Positions 50,962 to 60,879 of a stretch of DNA of 64,000 bases are shown here, piece by piece. Every line of letters starts with the position of its first letter. Position 1 is the first letter of the stretch. The notes beneath the pieces were generated by a model. It was not told the origin of the DNA and made no database searches. It saw only the letters and a program-made list of their open reading frames with translations. This stretch comes from Blautia parvula (lineage in GTDB: Bacteria > Bacillota > Clostridia > Lachnospirales > Lachnospiraceae): positions 1,954,001-2,018,000 of the forward strand of contig NZ_CP084061.1 in NCBI RefSeq assembly GCF_020215665.1. Reading direction: 5' to 3'. The translations under genes and the position numbers were made by a program.

Positions 50962-53097
50962 TTAATCCTCCGGTGCCTCCGCAGGAATGAACACGCGCTT
51001 ATCCACAGAACTCTCCGGCAGTCTGGCATTCTCCCATGCCTCCTCGCAGAAGTAATCCTGGGAATTAAGAAGCACTTTGCCCCTCTTGTCAATCTTCTCA
51101 TACCTGCCGTCCGGCTGCAGCACATGGGCTTTGACATTATCCGCAAGCTGTATCTCCAGAATTTGCTTCACTTCCTCTTTCAGCCGTTCATCCTCCACAG
51201 GGAATACAATCTCCACCCTCTTATCCAGGTTTCTCGGCATCCAGTCAGCGCTTCCCATGAAGACCTCCTCACGCCCGTCACTGTAAAAATAGAAAATCCT
51301 GCTGTGCTCCAGGAAATTTCCCACAATGGAGCGCACCGTGATATTATCACTGATTCCCGGAATCCCCACCTTCAGACAGCAGATACCCCGCACGATCAGA
51401 TCGATCTTCACCCCGGCGGCGCTTGCAGCATACAGAGCCGCAATAATATCCCTGTCGCAGAGAGAATTCATTTTCGCCACGATCCGGGCCTTCCGTCCTT
51501 TCAGCGCGTATTCCCGCTCCATCTCAATCTGATGCAGGAAACGGTCACGCATCCAGATAGGCGCCACTACCAATTTATTCCACGTCCTCGGTTCCGAATA
51601 GCCTGATAACATATTGAACACCGCTGTGGCGTCCTCCCCGATCCTGGCAGAACATGTGAGAATTCCGCAGTCTGTGTACAGTTTGGCTGTGGAATCGTTG
51701 TAATTGCCTGTACCCAGGTGCACATATCTGCGGATGCCGTTCTCCTCCCTGCGCACCACCAAAGTGATCTTGCTGTGGGTCTTAAGCCCCAGAAGGCCAT
51801 AGATCACATGACATCCGGCCTTCTCAAGCATTTTTGCCCAGACAATATTGTTCTCCTCGTCAAAACGGGCCTTCAGCTCCACCAGTACGGTGACCTGCTT
51901 GCCGTTCTCCGCTGCCTGGGCCAGAGCCGCGATAATGGGTGAATTGCCGCTCACACGGTACAGGGTCTGCTTGATCGCCAGCACATCCGGGTCCTTGGCT
52001 GCCTGCCGCACAAAATCCACCACAGGCTGAAATGTCATGAACGGATGGTGCAGCAGAATGTCTCCCCTTCTGATCTGGGTGAAAATATCCTCATCTGTCA
52101 TCATAGCCGGCACCAAAGCCGGTGTGTATGGCTTGTTTCTGTACTCCTCAAAGCCGTCCATTCCATACATTTTCATCAGGAAGGTCAGATCTAAGGGGCC
52201 GTTTATCTGGAAGATATCCTCCTCCTTGATCTCAAATTCCATTTTCAGAATGTTCAGAAGCCTTTCGTCCATCTTGTCTTCCACTTCCAGACGGATCACC
52301 TCGCCCCACTGGCGCTTTTTCAACTGCTTCTGAATCTCCTTTAAGAGGTCTGCCGCCTCGTCCTCATCTATGGTCAGATCCGCATTCCGCATGATCCGGT
52401 ACGGACAGGTGCAGGCCACCTCATTGCTCAAAAACAGTTTGCCGATATTCCGCTCGATCACCTGCTCCAGCAGGATCACCACGGTGTTGCCCTTTTTGTC
52501 CTCAGGCAGCATAACGATCCTCGGCAGCACAGATGGCACCTGGACCGTGGCAAATTCCAGCTCCTCCCTGCCCTTTTTGTCCTTTTTTGAGATCAGGGCA
52601 CCGATATTCAACGTCTTATTCCTGATAAGCGGAAAAGGCCTGGCGGAATCCATTGCCATGGGTGTCAGAACCGGGTATACGCTTTCCTCAAAATAGCGGT
52701 CCACATATTCCTTCTGTTCCTTTGTCAGATCCTCATGCTTTTCCACCACGTGAAGCCCCACTTTGTTAAGCGCAGGCAGAAGGGAGCGGTTGTAGGTGTT
52801 ATACTGTGTCTCCACCAGCTCCTTTGTCACAACAGACAGCTCTTTTAACTGCTCCTTGGGCGTCATGCCGGCAATGTCCGGCTTTGTGTATTTAGCATGT
52901 ACCATATCCTTCAGGGATGCCACACGGATCATGAAAAATTCGTCCAGATTGGATGCCGTTATACTCAAAAATTTCAGTCTTTCAAACAGGGGAAGGCTTT
53001 TGTCCCTGGCCTCTGAGAGGACTCTCTCGTTAAATTTGATCCAGCTCAGTTCCCTGTTCCAGTAATATTCCGGTTTTATATAATCTTTTAAATCCAT
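50962..53097 (-). CDS. ppk: Polyphosphate kinase 1
   Basis: A 711-residue enzyme that reversibly adds the gamma-phosphate of ATP to polyphosphate. The four PPK1 domains are present: N-terminal helical ('YYWNRELSWIKFNERVL' start, catalytic core region NRELSWI), head, and C1/C2 domains. The phosphorylated His lies in 'YVHLGTGNYND', and 'FMGSADWMPRNLDKR' near the end is conserved. The start at 53097 is preferred because GGGGG lies seven bases before it; an in-frame ATG six bases earlier is too close. It begins 11 bases after ppx, so synthesis and breakdown of polyphosphate are encoded together. Confidence 0.94.
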   Translation of the reverse strand: MDLKDYIKPEYYWNRELSWIKFNERVLSEARDKSLPLFERLKFLSITASNLDEFFMIRVASLKDMVHAKYTKPDIAGMTPKEQLKELSVVTKELVETQYNTYNRSLLPALNKVGLHVVEKHEDLTKEQKEYVDRYFEESVYPVLTPMAMDSARPFPLIRNKTLNIGALISKKDKKGREELEFATVQVPSVLPRIVMLPEDKKGNTVVILLEQVIERNIGKLFLSNEVACTCPYRIMRNADLTIDEDEAADLLKEIQKQLKKRQWGEVIRLEVEDKMDERLLNILKMEFEIKEEDIFQINGPLDLTFLMKMYGMDGFEEYRNKPYTPALVPAMMTDEDIFTQIRRGDILLHHPFMTFQPVVDFVRQAAKDPDVLAIKQTLYRVSGNSPIIAALAQAAENGKQVTVLVELKARFDEENNIVWAKMLEKAGCHVIYGLLGLKTHSKITLVVRREENGIRRYVHLGTGNYNDSTAKLYTDCGILTCSARIGEDATAVFNMLSGYSEPRTWNKLVVAPIWMRDRFLHQIEMEREYALKGRKARIVAKMNSLCDRDIIAALYAASAAGVKIDLIVRGICCLKVGIPGISDNITVRSIVGNFLEHSRIFYFYSDGREEVFMGSADWMPRNLDKRVEIVFPVEDERLKEEVKQILEIQLADNVKAHVLQPDGRYEKIDKRGKVLLNSQDYFCEEAWENARLPESSVDKRVFIPAEAPED

Positions 53098-53108
53098 CCT
53101 CATGCCCC

Positions 53109-54653
53109 CTATCTTCTCTTTTTCCGGCGCAGCCTCGGTCGGATGCTGAACACCTCTTCAAAGAAATCCGCCTTTTCCGTCAGAAGCCCTTCCTCCAGTG
53201 TCAGATCCTCCTGCGTGTCAATGGTCAGTACCAGTTCCTTCTCCCTGACTGCCGCTTTGATCTCCTCCACCTTCTGCTTATGGCTGCGGTCCAGGGCATT
53301 AGCCACCCGCAATATGGCTGTCAGCTTGCCGATGAGCATGTAAGTATCACGGTCAATGGCACTTTTGGAGTCCGCCTCCCCGTAATATTTGAAAGGCTCT
53401 GAGTTAAACCGCACCACGCTGGCGATCACTTCCCGCTCCATATGGGACAGGCCGATGATCTCTGTGGACATGATGATCGCGTAGGAACACTCCGCCGCAT
53501 TGCTCATGCTGATATATTTTCCGCAGTCGTGAAGGATGACCGCGATCTGCAGAAGCAGCTTCTCCCTGCTTCCCATGCCGTGCACTTTTTTCATGCTGTC
53601 AAAGATGATGGTAGCCACCTCCGCCACGGCCTGTGTGTGGCTCTTGTTGCTCATATAACGCTTCGCTATATTTCTGGCGGATACCAGTATGTCATTTTCA
53701 AAATTGTGAGTGCTCTTGATGAGCTTTTGTTTCTGGGCGTAGTCATAGGAAACACCGTCATTTAACTGGGTTCCCGGCAGCCATAAGGTGTCTGCCCCCA
53801 TCTCATCAATAAATACCCTGCAGATGATCAGGGTTGGCACCAAAATCGTGGCAAACTCCAGGGAGATTCCCAGCTCCACAGCCGCCTGCTCCGGCGATTT
53901 ATGGACAATGCCCTCATACACCTGCATAAAGGCCTCCCGGCTGACCGTCCTGTTTTCCTCCATGCTGCTCTTTTTCTTCAGGAGTGTTTCAATAAACACA
54001 TCCCCCAGAAGAATGATATTGTCAATCTTCCGCTCTTTCAAATGCAGCTTTTTAAAGCTCAGGATATCGTTGTGTATCAGCTCCTCCACCAGGTGCTCAT
54101 AGTATACGGTCTCCTTTTCCACAGGAATCAGGCGCTCCCGGATACGCAGGCTGCCCATCTTGAAGTTCTGGGTAGTCACCAGCGCGTCCTTGTCAAACAG
54201 GGAGATCTGTACATTACCGCCGCCGATCTCAATGATGGCGGTTCCCTTCTGGATGATCTTCGTAAAAGCCGCGTCCTTGGCTGCCAGTGATTTATAACCG
54301 TAAAACCTCTGCTCTGAATTGCTGAGAATCTCCACATTGATGCCTGTCTTCTGGTATACCTGGTCCAGCACGATCCAGACATTCTTTGCCTCCTGCAGCG
54401 TGCTGGTGGCACAGGCGCGGTATGCATCCACCTGGTATTCCTTCATGATGCCTGCAAAATCGTGGAGCACAGCACACAGCTCCTGGGTGGAATCGTACCC
54501 GATCTTTCCGGTGCCGTAGGTATCCCGTCCGATTTCCAGACGGCTTCTGACCTCATCGATCTGGCGGATTCCCGCCTTGGGTGATATTTCATAGATATCC
54601 ATGGATACATGATAAGACCCTACGTCGATTGCTGCAAATCTTGTAATTGCCAT
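53109..54653 (-). CDS. ppx: Exopolyphosphatase/Ppx-GppA family with HD domain
   Basis: A 514-residue protein of the sugar-kinase/Hsp70 fold. The N-terminal 'FAAIDVGSYHVSMDIYE' ATP/phosphate loop (AIDVGS) and 'AIIEIGGGNVQISLF' belong to the Ppx/GppA domain (about 1-300). An HD-like domain follows (about 320-500, with 'ILHDCGKYIS' giving the HD pair). Products of this class hydrolyse polyphosphate ends or pppGpp. It lies 24 bases after the response regulator gene and 11 before ppk, probably one transcript. Confidence 0.9.
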   Translation of the reverse strand: MAITRFAAIDVGSYHVSMDIYEISPKAGIRQIDEVRSRLEIGRDTYGTGKIGYDSTQELCAVLHDFAGIMKEYQVDAYRACATSTLQEAKNVWIVLDQVYQKTGINVEILSNSEQRFYGYKSLAAKDAAFTKIIQKGTAIIEIGGGNVQISLFDKDALVTTQNFKMGSLRIRERLIPVEKETVYYEHLVEELIHNDILSFKKLHLKERKIDNIILLGDVFIETLLKKKSSMEENRTVSREAFMQVYEGIVHKSPEQAAVELGISLEFATILVPTLIICRVFIDEMGADTLWLPGTQLNDGVSYDYAQKQKLIKSTHNFENDILVSARNIAKRYMSNKSHTQAVAEVATIIFDSMKKVHGMGSREKLLLQIAVILHDCGKYISMSNAAECSYAIIMSTEIIGLSHMEREVIASVVRFNSEPFKYYGEADSKSAIDRDTYMLIGKLTAILRVANALDRSHKQKVEEIKAAVREKELVLTIDTQEDLTLEEGLLTEKADFFEEVFSIRPRLRRKKRR

Positions 54654-54677
54654 TTTCTCACCTCTTCCGTAAACGGA

Positions 54678-55412
54678 CTATATCTTATTTCTGTACTCGT
54701 TGGCTGAAATCCCCTCTATCTTCTTAAAGACCCTGGAGAAATGCGCCATATCCAGAAATCCCACTTCCTCCGCCACATCCCCGATACGCAGGGACGGGTC
54801 CTTTAAAAGCTCCTTGGCCTTGTCGATCCGGATGGAATTGAGGATCTCCGAAAAGCTCTTTTCCAGATGCTTGTTCAAAAGCTTGCTCAGATGCCACTGG
54901 CTCACAAAAGTATTCTCCGCCACTTCACTTAAAGAAATCTTTTTATTATAGTTTTCCTGTATATAAGCCAGGGCATTCTTCACAATAAAACTTCCGGCAG
55001 TATTTTCAGATTCATCCTCCTCGCCGGTGATATTACACTTTTTCAGGTTTTCCGCCATGACCTGCACAGCTTCCTCTATCTCATCCATGTTGGAGGGCTT
55101 TAACAGAAACCGCGTCACACCCAGACGGATTGCCTGCTGCGCATAGTCAAAATCCCGGTACCCTGTCAGAATGGAAATCTGCATCTCCGGAAATTCCACC
55201 CTGAGAGCCGCAATCATTTTCAGCCCGTCCATGCCCGGCATGGAAATGTCGGATATTACAATATTGGGCTGCTCTTTCCTTATGACTTCCAGGCCTTCCT
55301 GTCCGTTGCCTGCTGTGGCTGCGATCTTACAGCCGTATTTTTCCCACGGTACCACTTTGGAAAGGCCCTCTGCAATAATTGGTTCGTCATCTACGATCAC
55401 TACTTTATACAT
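54678..55412 (-). CDS. YesN-type response regulator (REC-AraC)
   Basis: A 244-residue two-component regulator. The receiver domain (1-120) has the acidic pair 'VDDEP', the phosphoacceptor D55 in 'IVISDISMPGMDG' and a late Lys ('FLLKPS'). The C-terminal AraC domain (about 145-244) has two helix-turn-helix motifs, including 'RIGDVAEEVGFLDMAHFSRVFKKI'-type second helix (IGDVAEEVGF). It is the partner of the YesM-like kinase at 58983-60731 (inference). It is cut off from the transporter genes by a strong terminator, and instead precedes ppx-ppk. Start 55412 has a GGGGG stretch upstream. Confidence 0.9.
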   Translation of the reverse strand: MYKVVIVDDEPIIAEGLSKVVPWEKYGCKIAATAGNGQEGLEVIRKEQPNIVISDISMPGMDGLKMIAALRVEFPEMQISILTGYRDFDYAQQAIRLGVTRFLLKPSNMDEIEEAVQVMAENLKKCNITGEEDESENTAGSFIVKNALAYIQENYNKKISLSEVAENTFVSQWHLSKLLNKHLEKSFSEILNSIRIDKAKELLKDPSLRIGDVAEEVGFLDMAHFSRVFKKIEGISANEYRNKI

Positions 55413-55523
55413 ATGTACCCCCGGCTCCTGTTTTAGTTTATCACAAATTTTCTGTTCTTCTTTCAAATTTGCCTTAAATTTATGTAAAATATATTCACTT
55501 TTTATTATTATAAAACATTAACG

Positions 55524-55568
55524 AAAAAAAGGAAAGTATTTGGCCGGTTTTCCACCAAATACTTTCCT
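55524..55568 (-). terminator. Terminator of the ABC transporter operon
   Basis: GGAAAGTATTTGG pairs with CCAAATACTTTCC around an 11-base loop; read on the minus strand, seven Ts follow (55524-55530). Confidence 0.9.
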
Positions 55569-55590
55569 TATAGCTTTTATGATTCAGGCA

Positions 55591-56448
55591 TCATCCTTTT
55601 ACAGCTCCCGCTGTCATACCCTTGATGATGTACTTCTGCAGACATACATACACAACCAGAAGCGGTACGATGATCAGTGTCACTACTGCTGCCATAAGGC
55701 CATAGTCTGTTCCTTCTCTGGAAGAGATCTCCATGAGCAGTCGTGTGATCGCCCACTGGTCTTTGAAACGAAGGAAGAAGGTCTGGGAGAACAGGTCATT
55801 GTAGCTCCACAGGAAACTGAAGATACCGACGGTTGCAAACGATGGTTTCGTAAGCGGTACCACGATCTTGAAGAAGATCTGCATGGGATTGCAGCCTTCC
55901 AGGTACGCCGACTCTTCCAGCTCAATGGGAAGACTCCTGATATACCCTGTGAGCACCACCATGGCAAAGGCCAGGTTTCCGGCTATCTGCGGCAGTATCA
56001 GCGATATGAGCGAGAGGGAAACCTTATCGGTATTTACGATTCCCCAGGAAAACTCCATACGGAATACCGGGATGATGGTTGCGAATACCGGGAACATCAT
56101 AGCTGCCACAACCAGTGTGTTCAGCAGTTTCTTGGTTTTCAGGTTATAGCGGACCAGTGCGTAGGAGGCCATTCCTGCCAGGAGGATAACCACAAGGGCC
56201 ACACAGCAGGAAACGATGATACTGTTTTTATATGCGGTGAAGATGTTCAGCCTGTCAAATGCTGTCTTGTAGTTATCCATACTGAACAGATCCCCGATGG
56301 GAAGTGCAAAGGAATTTGCTATTATTTTCTTTTTGTCCTTGAATGAGTTTAAGATAACCCACAAAATCGGATAAATTGTTGTAAGTGCCCAGAATATCAG
56401 GATGAGATATACGACGCACATTCCTGGTGAAAATTTACGCTTTTTCAT
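55591..56448 (-). CDS. Sugar ABC transporter permease (MalG/UgpE type)
   Basis: A 285-residue inner permease with six helices. The EAA loop for coupling to the ATPase is visible as 'LPIELEESAYLEGCNPMQIFFKIVVPL' (core EESAYLEGC-x-P-x-QIF, about 193-215). It forms the channel with the permease encoded just upstream. No ATPase gene lies in the window; a shared MsiK-like ATPase elsewhere is expected, as is usual for this family. Confidence 0.95.
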   Translation of the reverse strand: MKKRKFSPGMCVVYLILIFWALTTIYPILWVILNSFKDKKKIIANSFALPIGDLFSMDNYKTAFDRLNIFTAYKNSIIVSCCVALVVILLAGMASYALVRYNLKTKKLLNTLVVAAMMFPVFATIIPVFRMEFSWGIVNTDKVSLSLISLILPQIAGNLAFAMVVLTGYIRSLPIELEESAYLEGCNPMQIFFKIVVPLTKPSFATVGIFSFLWSYNDLFSQTFFLRFKDQWAITRLLMEISSREGTDYGLMAAVVTLIIVPLLVVYVCLQKYIIKGMTAGAVKG

Positions 56449-56464
56449 TTTTTATATCTCCCTT

Positions 56465-57358
56465 CTAATAATCTTTCTCTTTGAAAATGACATTTACAAC
56501 CTTGGATAGTATGATGCCGAGAACAACAATTACGATCGCAATGGTGGAACTGTAGTCCGCGTCACTTGCCACGAACGCGTAGTAATACATATACGTGCCG
56601 GTAAGCCATGTCTTGCCGTAGGGCATGCCGTTGGGGAACATCATCCATGGCAGGTCGAAGACCTTCAGTGCTCCTGTCACAGCCAGCACACAGCAGGTGC
56701 AGATGACATTGTGGAGAAGCGGGATGGAGATGAAACGTACTCTCTGGAACCTTGTGGCTCCGTCAATGGATGCTGATTCATACAGTTCATCCGATATATT
56801 GTTAAGTCCGGTCAGCAGTATGATGAAATAGAATCCCACATACTGCCAGGTGACCGGTATCATCATGGTCATTATGGCGTGGGCCTCGTCCTTCCAGTCT
56901 GTCAGGTTCGTCATGCCCAGGAACTCCAGAAGCTGGTTGATCATACCTTTGTCATACAGGAAGATCAGGTTGAACAGAAGTCCTAATGCGGTTGCGGAGA
57001 TAACGATCGGGAAGAAGTAAACGATTCGGAAGAACTTCGCTCCTCTTTTAATATTATCTACCAGAAGTGCTATGATAATTGCGATTCCCACCTGCCCTAC
57101 GATGGTTACGATAATCATGATAAGCGTGTTTTTCAGGGCAATTCTCATGTTCGGGTCTGTGAACAGACGTGTGTAGTTTTTGTAAACCGGGTCATTGAAC
57201 CCTTTGGCCGGAGTTGCCAGTCCTTTGATTTTCATGAAACTGTTGAAGATGTTCTGGATAAATGGGTAGTACAGATACAGAATCAGGAACAGGAATGCAG
57301 GCAGCAGGAAAAAAATGGCCGGCTTCTTATTCTTATAAATATTTGATGTGTTATTCAT
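56465..57358 (-). CDS. Sugar ABC transporter permease (MalF/UgpA type)
   Basis: A 297-residue permease with six helices. Its EAA-like loop is 'ISDELYESASIDGATRFQRVRFISIP' region (E-SASIDGA, about 185-205). Start 57358 (MNNTSN) follows GGGAGG; the frame is open earlier without a ribosome site. It lies 16 bases before the second permease and 159 bases after the binding-protein gene, with a hairpin in that gap. Confidence 0.94.
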   Translation of the reverse strand: MNNTSNIYKNKKPAIFFLLPAFLFLILYLYYPFIQNIFNSFMKIKGLATPAKGFNDPVYKNYTRLFTDPNMRIALKNTLIMIIVTIVGQVGIAIIIALLVDNIKRGAKFFRIVYFFPIVISATALGLLFNLIFLYDKGMINQLLEFLGMTNLTDWKDEAHAIMTMMIPVTWQYVGFYFIILLTGLNNISDELYESASIDGATRFQRVRFISIPLLHNVICTCCVLAVTGALKVFDLPWMMFPNGMPYGKTWLTGTYMYYYAFVASDADYSSTIAIVIVVLGIILSKVVNVIFKEKDY

Positions 57359-57431
57359 AGATTTCGCCTCCCAGACTTTCAAGCGAACACCTGCGTCCAT
57401 TTGAAAGTTACTTCACTTGCTTTTCTTTAAG

Positions 57432-57464
57432 AAGGACCGGAGGATTTTTTCCTCTCCGGTCCTT
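57432..57464 (-). promoter_or_regulatory. Intra-operon hairpin after the binding-protein gene
   Basis: CTCCGGTCCTT and AAGGACCGGAG form a perfect 11-bp stem. There is no T-run on the minus strand, so it probably blocks 3' decay and leaves the binding-protein message more abundant than the permease part. Confidence 0.6.
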
Positions 57465-57517
57465 GAAAAAATACAGTTTTTACGTTACAAATACTTTATC
57501 TGCGGATACAGATATGA

Positions 57518-58873
57518 TTATTCTTCCATTGCATCAATAACCTGCTGGATCGCGTCATTGATTTCCATCTGACCTTCTACGATCTGCGGCATATTTGTGA
57601 AGATAGGAGCTCTCTGATCTTCGGTGCACAGATCCTGGCATGCGCCTGATGTAGCGGTTACGGATTTCAGCATGGTGAGGGCGTCTTTTTCCAGAGAGTT
57701 CAGTTTGCTCTCGTCAATCTGGGCGCCGTCTTTTAAGGATGTTGTGGCTGTTCCTGCAAAATCGGAAACGGTTTCTGTGTTGATGAAATATTCCACTAAA
57801 TCTACAGCTGCTTTCTGTTTTTCCGGATCATCCCAGGCTTTTTTGGAGATGTACCATCCTGATGACAGACCGCTGATGATATCTGTTGTCTTTCTCTCAT
57901 TCTGTCCCGGTACAAAGGTAACGGTGAAGTTATCAATGTTTTCAGCGTTATCTCTGATACCGCCCATCTTCCAGGAACCGTCTACATAAAATGCTGCTTT
58001 GTCCTGTAAGAATCCCTGGAATGCCTCGTCAGCTTCGCAGGTATTGGTATTTTCTGTGAAGAAGCCTTTTTCATAAACATCTTTGATGTCAGCGATGCCT
58101 TCTGCCCAGGCTTTGCCCACTTTGTCATCTACTTTTTCCGGTACTGCCACGTGTGTTGCCGGTGTGTCATGGTTGAAGATAGAATACTCAAACCAGTAGT
58201 GCGGCTCTTTGATCAGAGAAGCGGCGATCGGTGTATAACCTGCGTCCTTGATCTTCTGGCAGGTCTCCATGAACTGTTCCCATGTGGTATCCGGTCCCGG
58301 AATCTCAACACCTGCGTCCTCACAGACTTTCTTGTTCACGTACATGCCTTCCCAGTATCCGTAGAAAGGAACCGCATATTTTACACCGTCTACCGGGGAT
58401 GCCGGGATCAGGTCATCATTCATATTTGACGCATAGTCCGGGTATTTTTCACGAATCTCATCAATGGAAACTACCTTGTCAGCCTCTACGAAGGGGTTGG
58501 AATCATTGCCGTTGAAGTAGAACATAACATCCGGTTCTGCACCTGTCTCAAAGTCTGTGATCACACGGGCTTTCATGGCTTCATCTGCAGATGCGGAGGA
58601 ATCATTGATCTTGTTTCCTGTCTCTTTCTGCCAGTTCTCAATGGTTTCCTGATATTTATCCACATTGCTCTCGGTTCCTGCAAAAGTTGTGGTCACATTC
58701 AATGTAACTTTGCCTTCCGCACTGCCTTCGTCACTGTCATCCGATGTATCCGCGGTATCTTCTTTCTTGGTATCGTCACCAGCGTCCGCTGCTTTACTGT
58801 CGCCGCCGCAGCCTGCCAGCATGGTTCCTGCCATTGCTCCAACGAGTAAAACTGCTACAACTTTCTTCTTCAT
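57518..58873 (-). CDS. Sugar ABC transporter substrate-binding lipoprotein
   Basis: A 451-residue extracellular solute-binding protein (family 1, MalE-like). Lipobox LAGC puts the lipidated cysteine at C22; an Asp/Ser/Glu-rich linker follows (about 25-52). The binding protein body has the 'LNVTTTFAGTESN' start and 'EADEAFQGFLQDKAAFYVDGSW' region typical of carbohydrate binders. Start 58873 follows GGGAGG. A TATAAT box (minus strand, 58925-58930) suggests a promoter of its own between the kinase and this gene. The sugar cannot be named. Confidence 0.94.
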   Translation of the reverse strand: MKKKVVAVLLVGAMAGTMLAGCGGDSKAADAGDDTKKEDTADTSDDSDEGSAEGKVTLNVTTTFAGTESNVDKYQETIENWQKETGNKINDSSASADEAMKARVITDFETGAEPDVMFYFNGNDSNPFVEADKVVSIDEIREKYPDYASNMNDDLIPASPVDGVKYAVPFYGYWEGMYVNKKVCEDAGVEIPGPDTTWEQFMETCQKIKDAGYTPIAASLIKEPHYWFEYSIFNHDTPATHVAVPEKVDDKVGKAWAEGIADIKDVYEKGFFTENTNTCEADEAFQGFLQDKAAFYVDGSWKMGGIRDNAENIDNFTVTFVPGQNERKTTDIISGLSSGWYISKKAWDDPEKQKAAVDLVEYFINTETVSDFAGTATTSLKDGAQIDESKLNSLEKDALTMLKSVTATSGACQDLCTEDQRAPIFTNMPQIVEGQMEINDAIQQVIDAMEE

Positions 58874-58982
58874 AACTAACTTACCTCCCTGTTTGCTTTG
58901 TTTTGCTTTGTTTTTCTTGATGACATTATAATACCGCAAATATTGTAAAAAGCGAATAACTGAGGCTGTGATTTTTTGCTTT

Positions 58983-60731
58983 TTATTGTGCTCTTAGACC
59001 AACAAAAATGGTCAAGCGGGCACAAATCCGGTCATCTTTTTCCTGGAAAATGGCCAGTCCGCAGGGTTCCCCGTACAAAATACCCAGTCTCTGGTTCACA
59101 TTTGCTATGCCCAGATTGCCGGAGGATTCCTTGCTGGTGTCGTAGTCAGGCGCAAGCAGCCTGTCCACCTTTGCCCTCTCCTGCTCGTTCATCACACCGT
59201 TGTTCTCGGTCTCCAGATAGAGGTAGTCCCCCTTTTTGTAGCTTCTCAGTACCACTGTGCCGCTGCCGCTTCGGATAACGCCGTGTTCTATGGCGTTCTC
59301 GATCACGGGCTGCAGGATCAGCCTCGGCACCTTCTCATTCAGGGTGTCCTCCGCAATCTCCACCTCCACAGTGAGCTTGCTTCCCAGCCTCTCTTTCATT
59401 ATATGAAGATAGGCCTCCACATATTGCAGCTCCTCCTTCAGAGGCACCACATGGCGGCGTTTCCTGTCCATGGCAGCGTTCATGAGCACAGACAGGGATT
59501 CTATCATCTTGGATATCTTCATATTACCGGAGAGACGGGCCTCCCAGTTGATGATCTCCAGTGTGTTGTTCATAAAGTGGGGGTTGATGTGGGACTGCAG
59601 GGCCATGATCCTGGCATCCTTGAGCGCCATCTCCTCCTGGTAAATATGGTCAAACTGGTATTTCAGCCGGCTTGACATCTGGTTAAAGGACTCTGTCAGG
59701 TAGACGAACTCCCTGCTTCCCGCCTCGAAGGTGATCTGATAGCCCAGATTGCCCTCCTGGATCTCCCTCGCCCCCTCCATAAGCTGTTCTGTGGGCTGCA
59801 GGATATGCCGCCGTACCATGAGGATCAGGAACACCACCAAAGGCACCAGCAGCACGATCATCACGCCCAGAATACGAAGGTACGCGTACATGGAATCCAT
59901 GACCACCATCTTAGGTATCCGCACAAGGGTATCCAGACTGTAGCTGTTCTCCTTCACCAGATTCCTGATATACAGATAGCCCCCGTCCCAGGTGCTTCCC
60001 TTAGGATATTCCTCAGGGTGAAGTCCTTCTGTCTTCGTCTGTTCTTTCCCCTGGCTGAACTCCAGATTCAATTCATTTAAATAGATACTCATATCAAAGT
60101 CTTCCAGGAAATGCCGCATGCCCTCAAAGCAGTAGGCAATATTCATACGCATGACAAGTACACCCACAGGCTCAAAAGAACGGTTTACCAGGTTACGGAT
60201 CATGTAGACCCTGCCGTCACACTCCAGAAAACCGATGTTTGTATCAAGGGTCTCGGCATATTTTTTCACTGTCTCGTGATCTTCCTTCCAATAGGTGTCA
60301 ATCTGATGATAGGACCCGCCGGCGCTTGCATTGTACACCTCGCCGTTCAGCTTTTCCGGATCATCCAGATACCAGAATACGGTGCTGGAAAAGCTTTTAT
60401 CCTTGGTATACTTGGTGTTCAGATATCCGCGCACCCTGCCGCTGAGCCAGTAATCTTTATAATGATTGTTCATAAAAGCCTCGTATACGGAGCGCAGTTC
60501 CCCCTCATAGGAGGCGTCTCTGGAGTCCTCTATGGCCTGGTTCAGCCGCTCCACGCTTGTCTGCATATTAAAGTTCACCTGGTCCGTCATATTATCCACC
60601 CGGTCACCTAACTGATTGGACAGGATATAATGGACCATCATCCCCACCATGAGCACAAATGGTATCATCCAGCAGCCAAGAGCAATGGCGATCACTCTCC
60701 ACTGGATGGAAAATTTCTTCTTTTCTTTCAT
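58983..60731 (-). CDS. YesM-type sensor histidine kinase
   Basis: A 582-residue membrane kinase. Two transmembrane helices (about 10-32 and 280-300) flank a large extracellular sensor; a HAMP linker follows, then the His_kinase domain with 'LQSHINPHFMNNTLEIINW' (phospho-His in HINPHF) and a GHKL ATPase domain ending in 'GNLGIANVNQRLGILYGE'. It likely senses the sugar bound by the adjacent transporter system and phosphorylates the YesN-type regulator. Start 60731 follows GAGAGGGG. It sits between the phosphoglucomutase terminator and the binding-protein gene. Confidence 0.92.
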   Translation of the reverse strand: MKEKKKFSIQWRVIAIALGCWMIPFVLMVGMMVHYILSNQLGDRVDNMTDQVNFNMQTSVERLNQAIEDSRDASYEGELRSVYEAFMNNHYKDYWLSGRVRGYLNTKYTKDKSFSSTVFWYLDDPEKLNGEVYNASAGGSYHQIDTYWKEDHETVKKYAETLDTNIGFLECDGRVYMIRNLVNRSFEPVGVLVMRMNIAYCFEGMRHFLEDFDMSIYLNELNLEFSQGKEQTKTEGLHPEEYPKGSTWDGGYLYIRNLVKENSYSLDTLVRIPKMVVMDSMYAYLRILGVMIVLLVPLVVFLILMVRRHILQPTEQLMEGAREIQEGNLGYQITFEAGSREFVYLTESFNQMSSRLKYQFDHIYQEEMALKDARIMALQSHINPHFMNNTLEIINWEARLSGNMKISKMIESLSVLMNAAMDRKRRHVVPLKEELQYVEAYLHIMKERLGSKLTVEVEIAEDTLNEKVPRLILQPVIENAIEHGVIRSGSGTVVLRSYKKGDYLYLETENNGVMNEQERAKVDRLLAPDYDTSKESSGNLGIANVNQRLGILYGEPCGLAIFQEKDDRICARLTIFVGLRAQ

Positions 60732-60814
60732 CTCGTTTCCCCTCTCCTGCATTCTGCGGTTCCCGTCCCGGCACCGCTCTTTCTCTATCATACCATGTAC
60801 TATCCTTTTGCGCA

Positions 60815-60866
60815 GAAAAAATTAGAGGGTATGCTGCAAAATTTTAACATCCTGCAGCATACCCTC
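60815..60866 (-). terminator. Terminator of the GH94-phosphoglucomutase operon
   Basis: GAGGGTATGCTGCA pairs perfectly with TGCAGCATACCCTC; read on the minus strand, TAATTTTTT follows. Confidence 0.9.
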
Positions 60867-60879
60867 ATCCTTTATCCGA

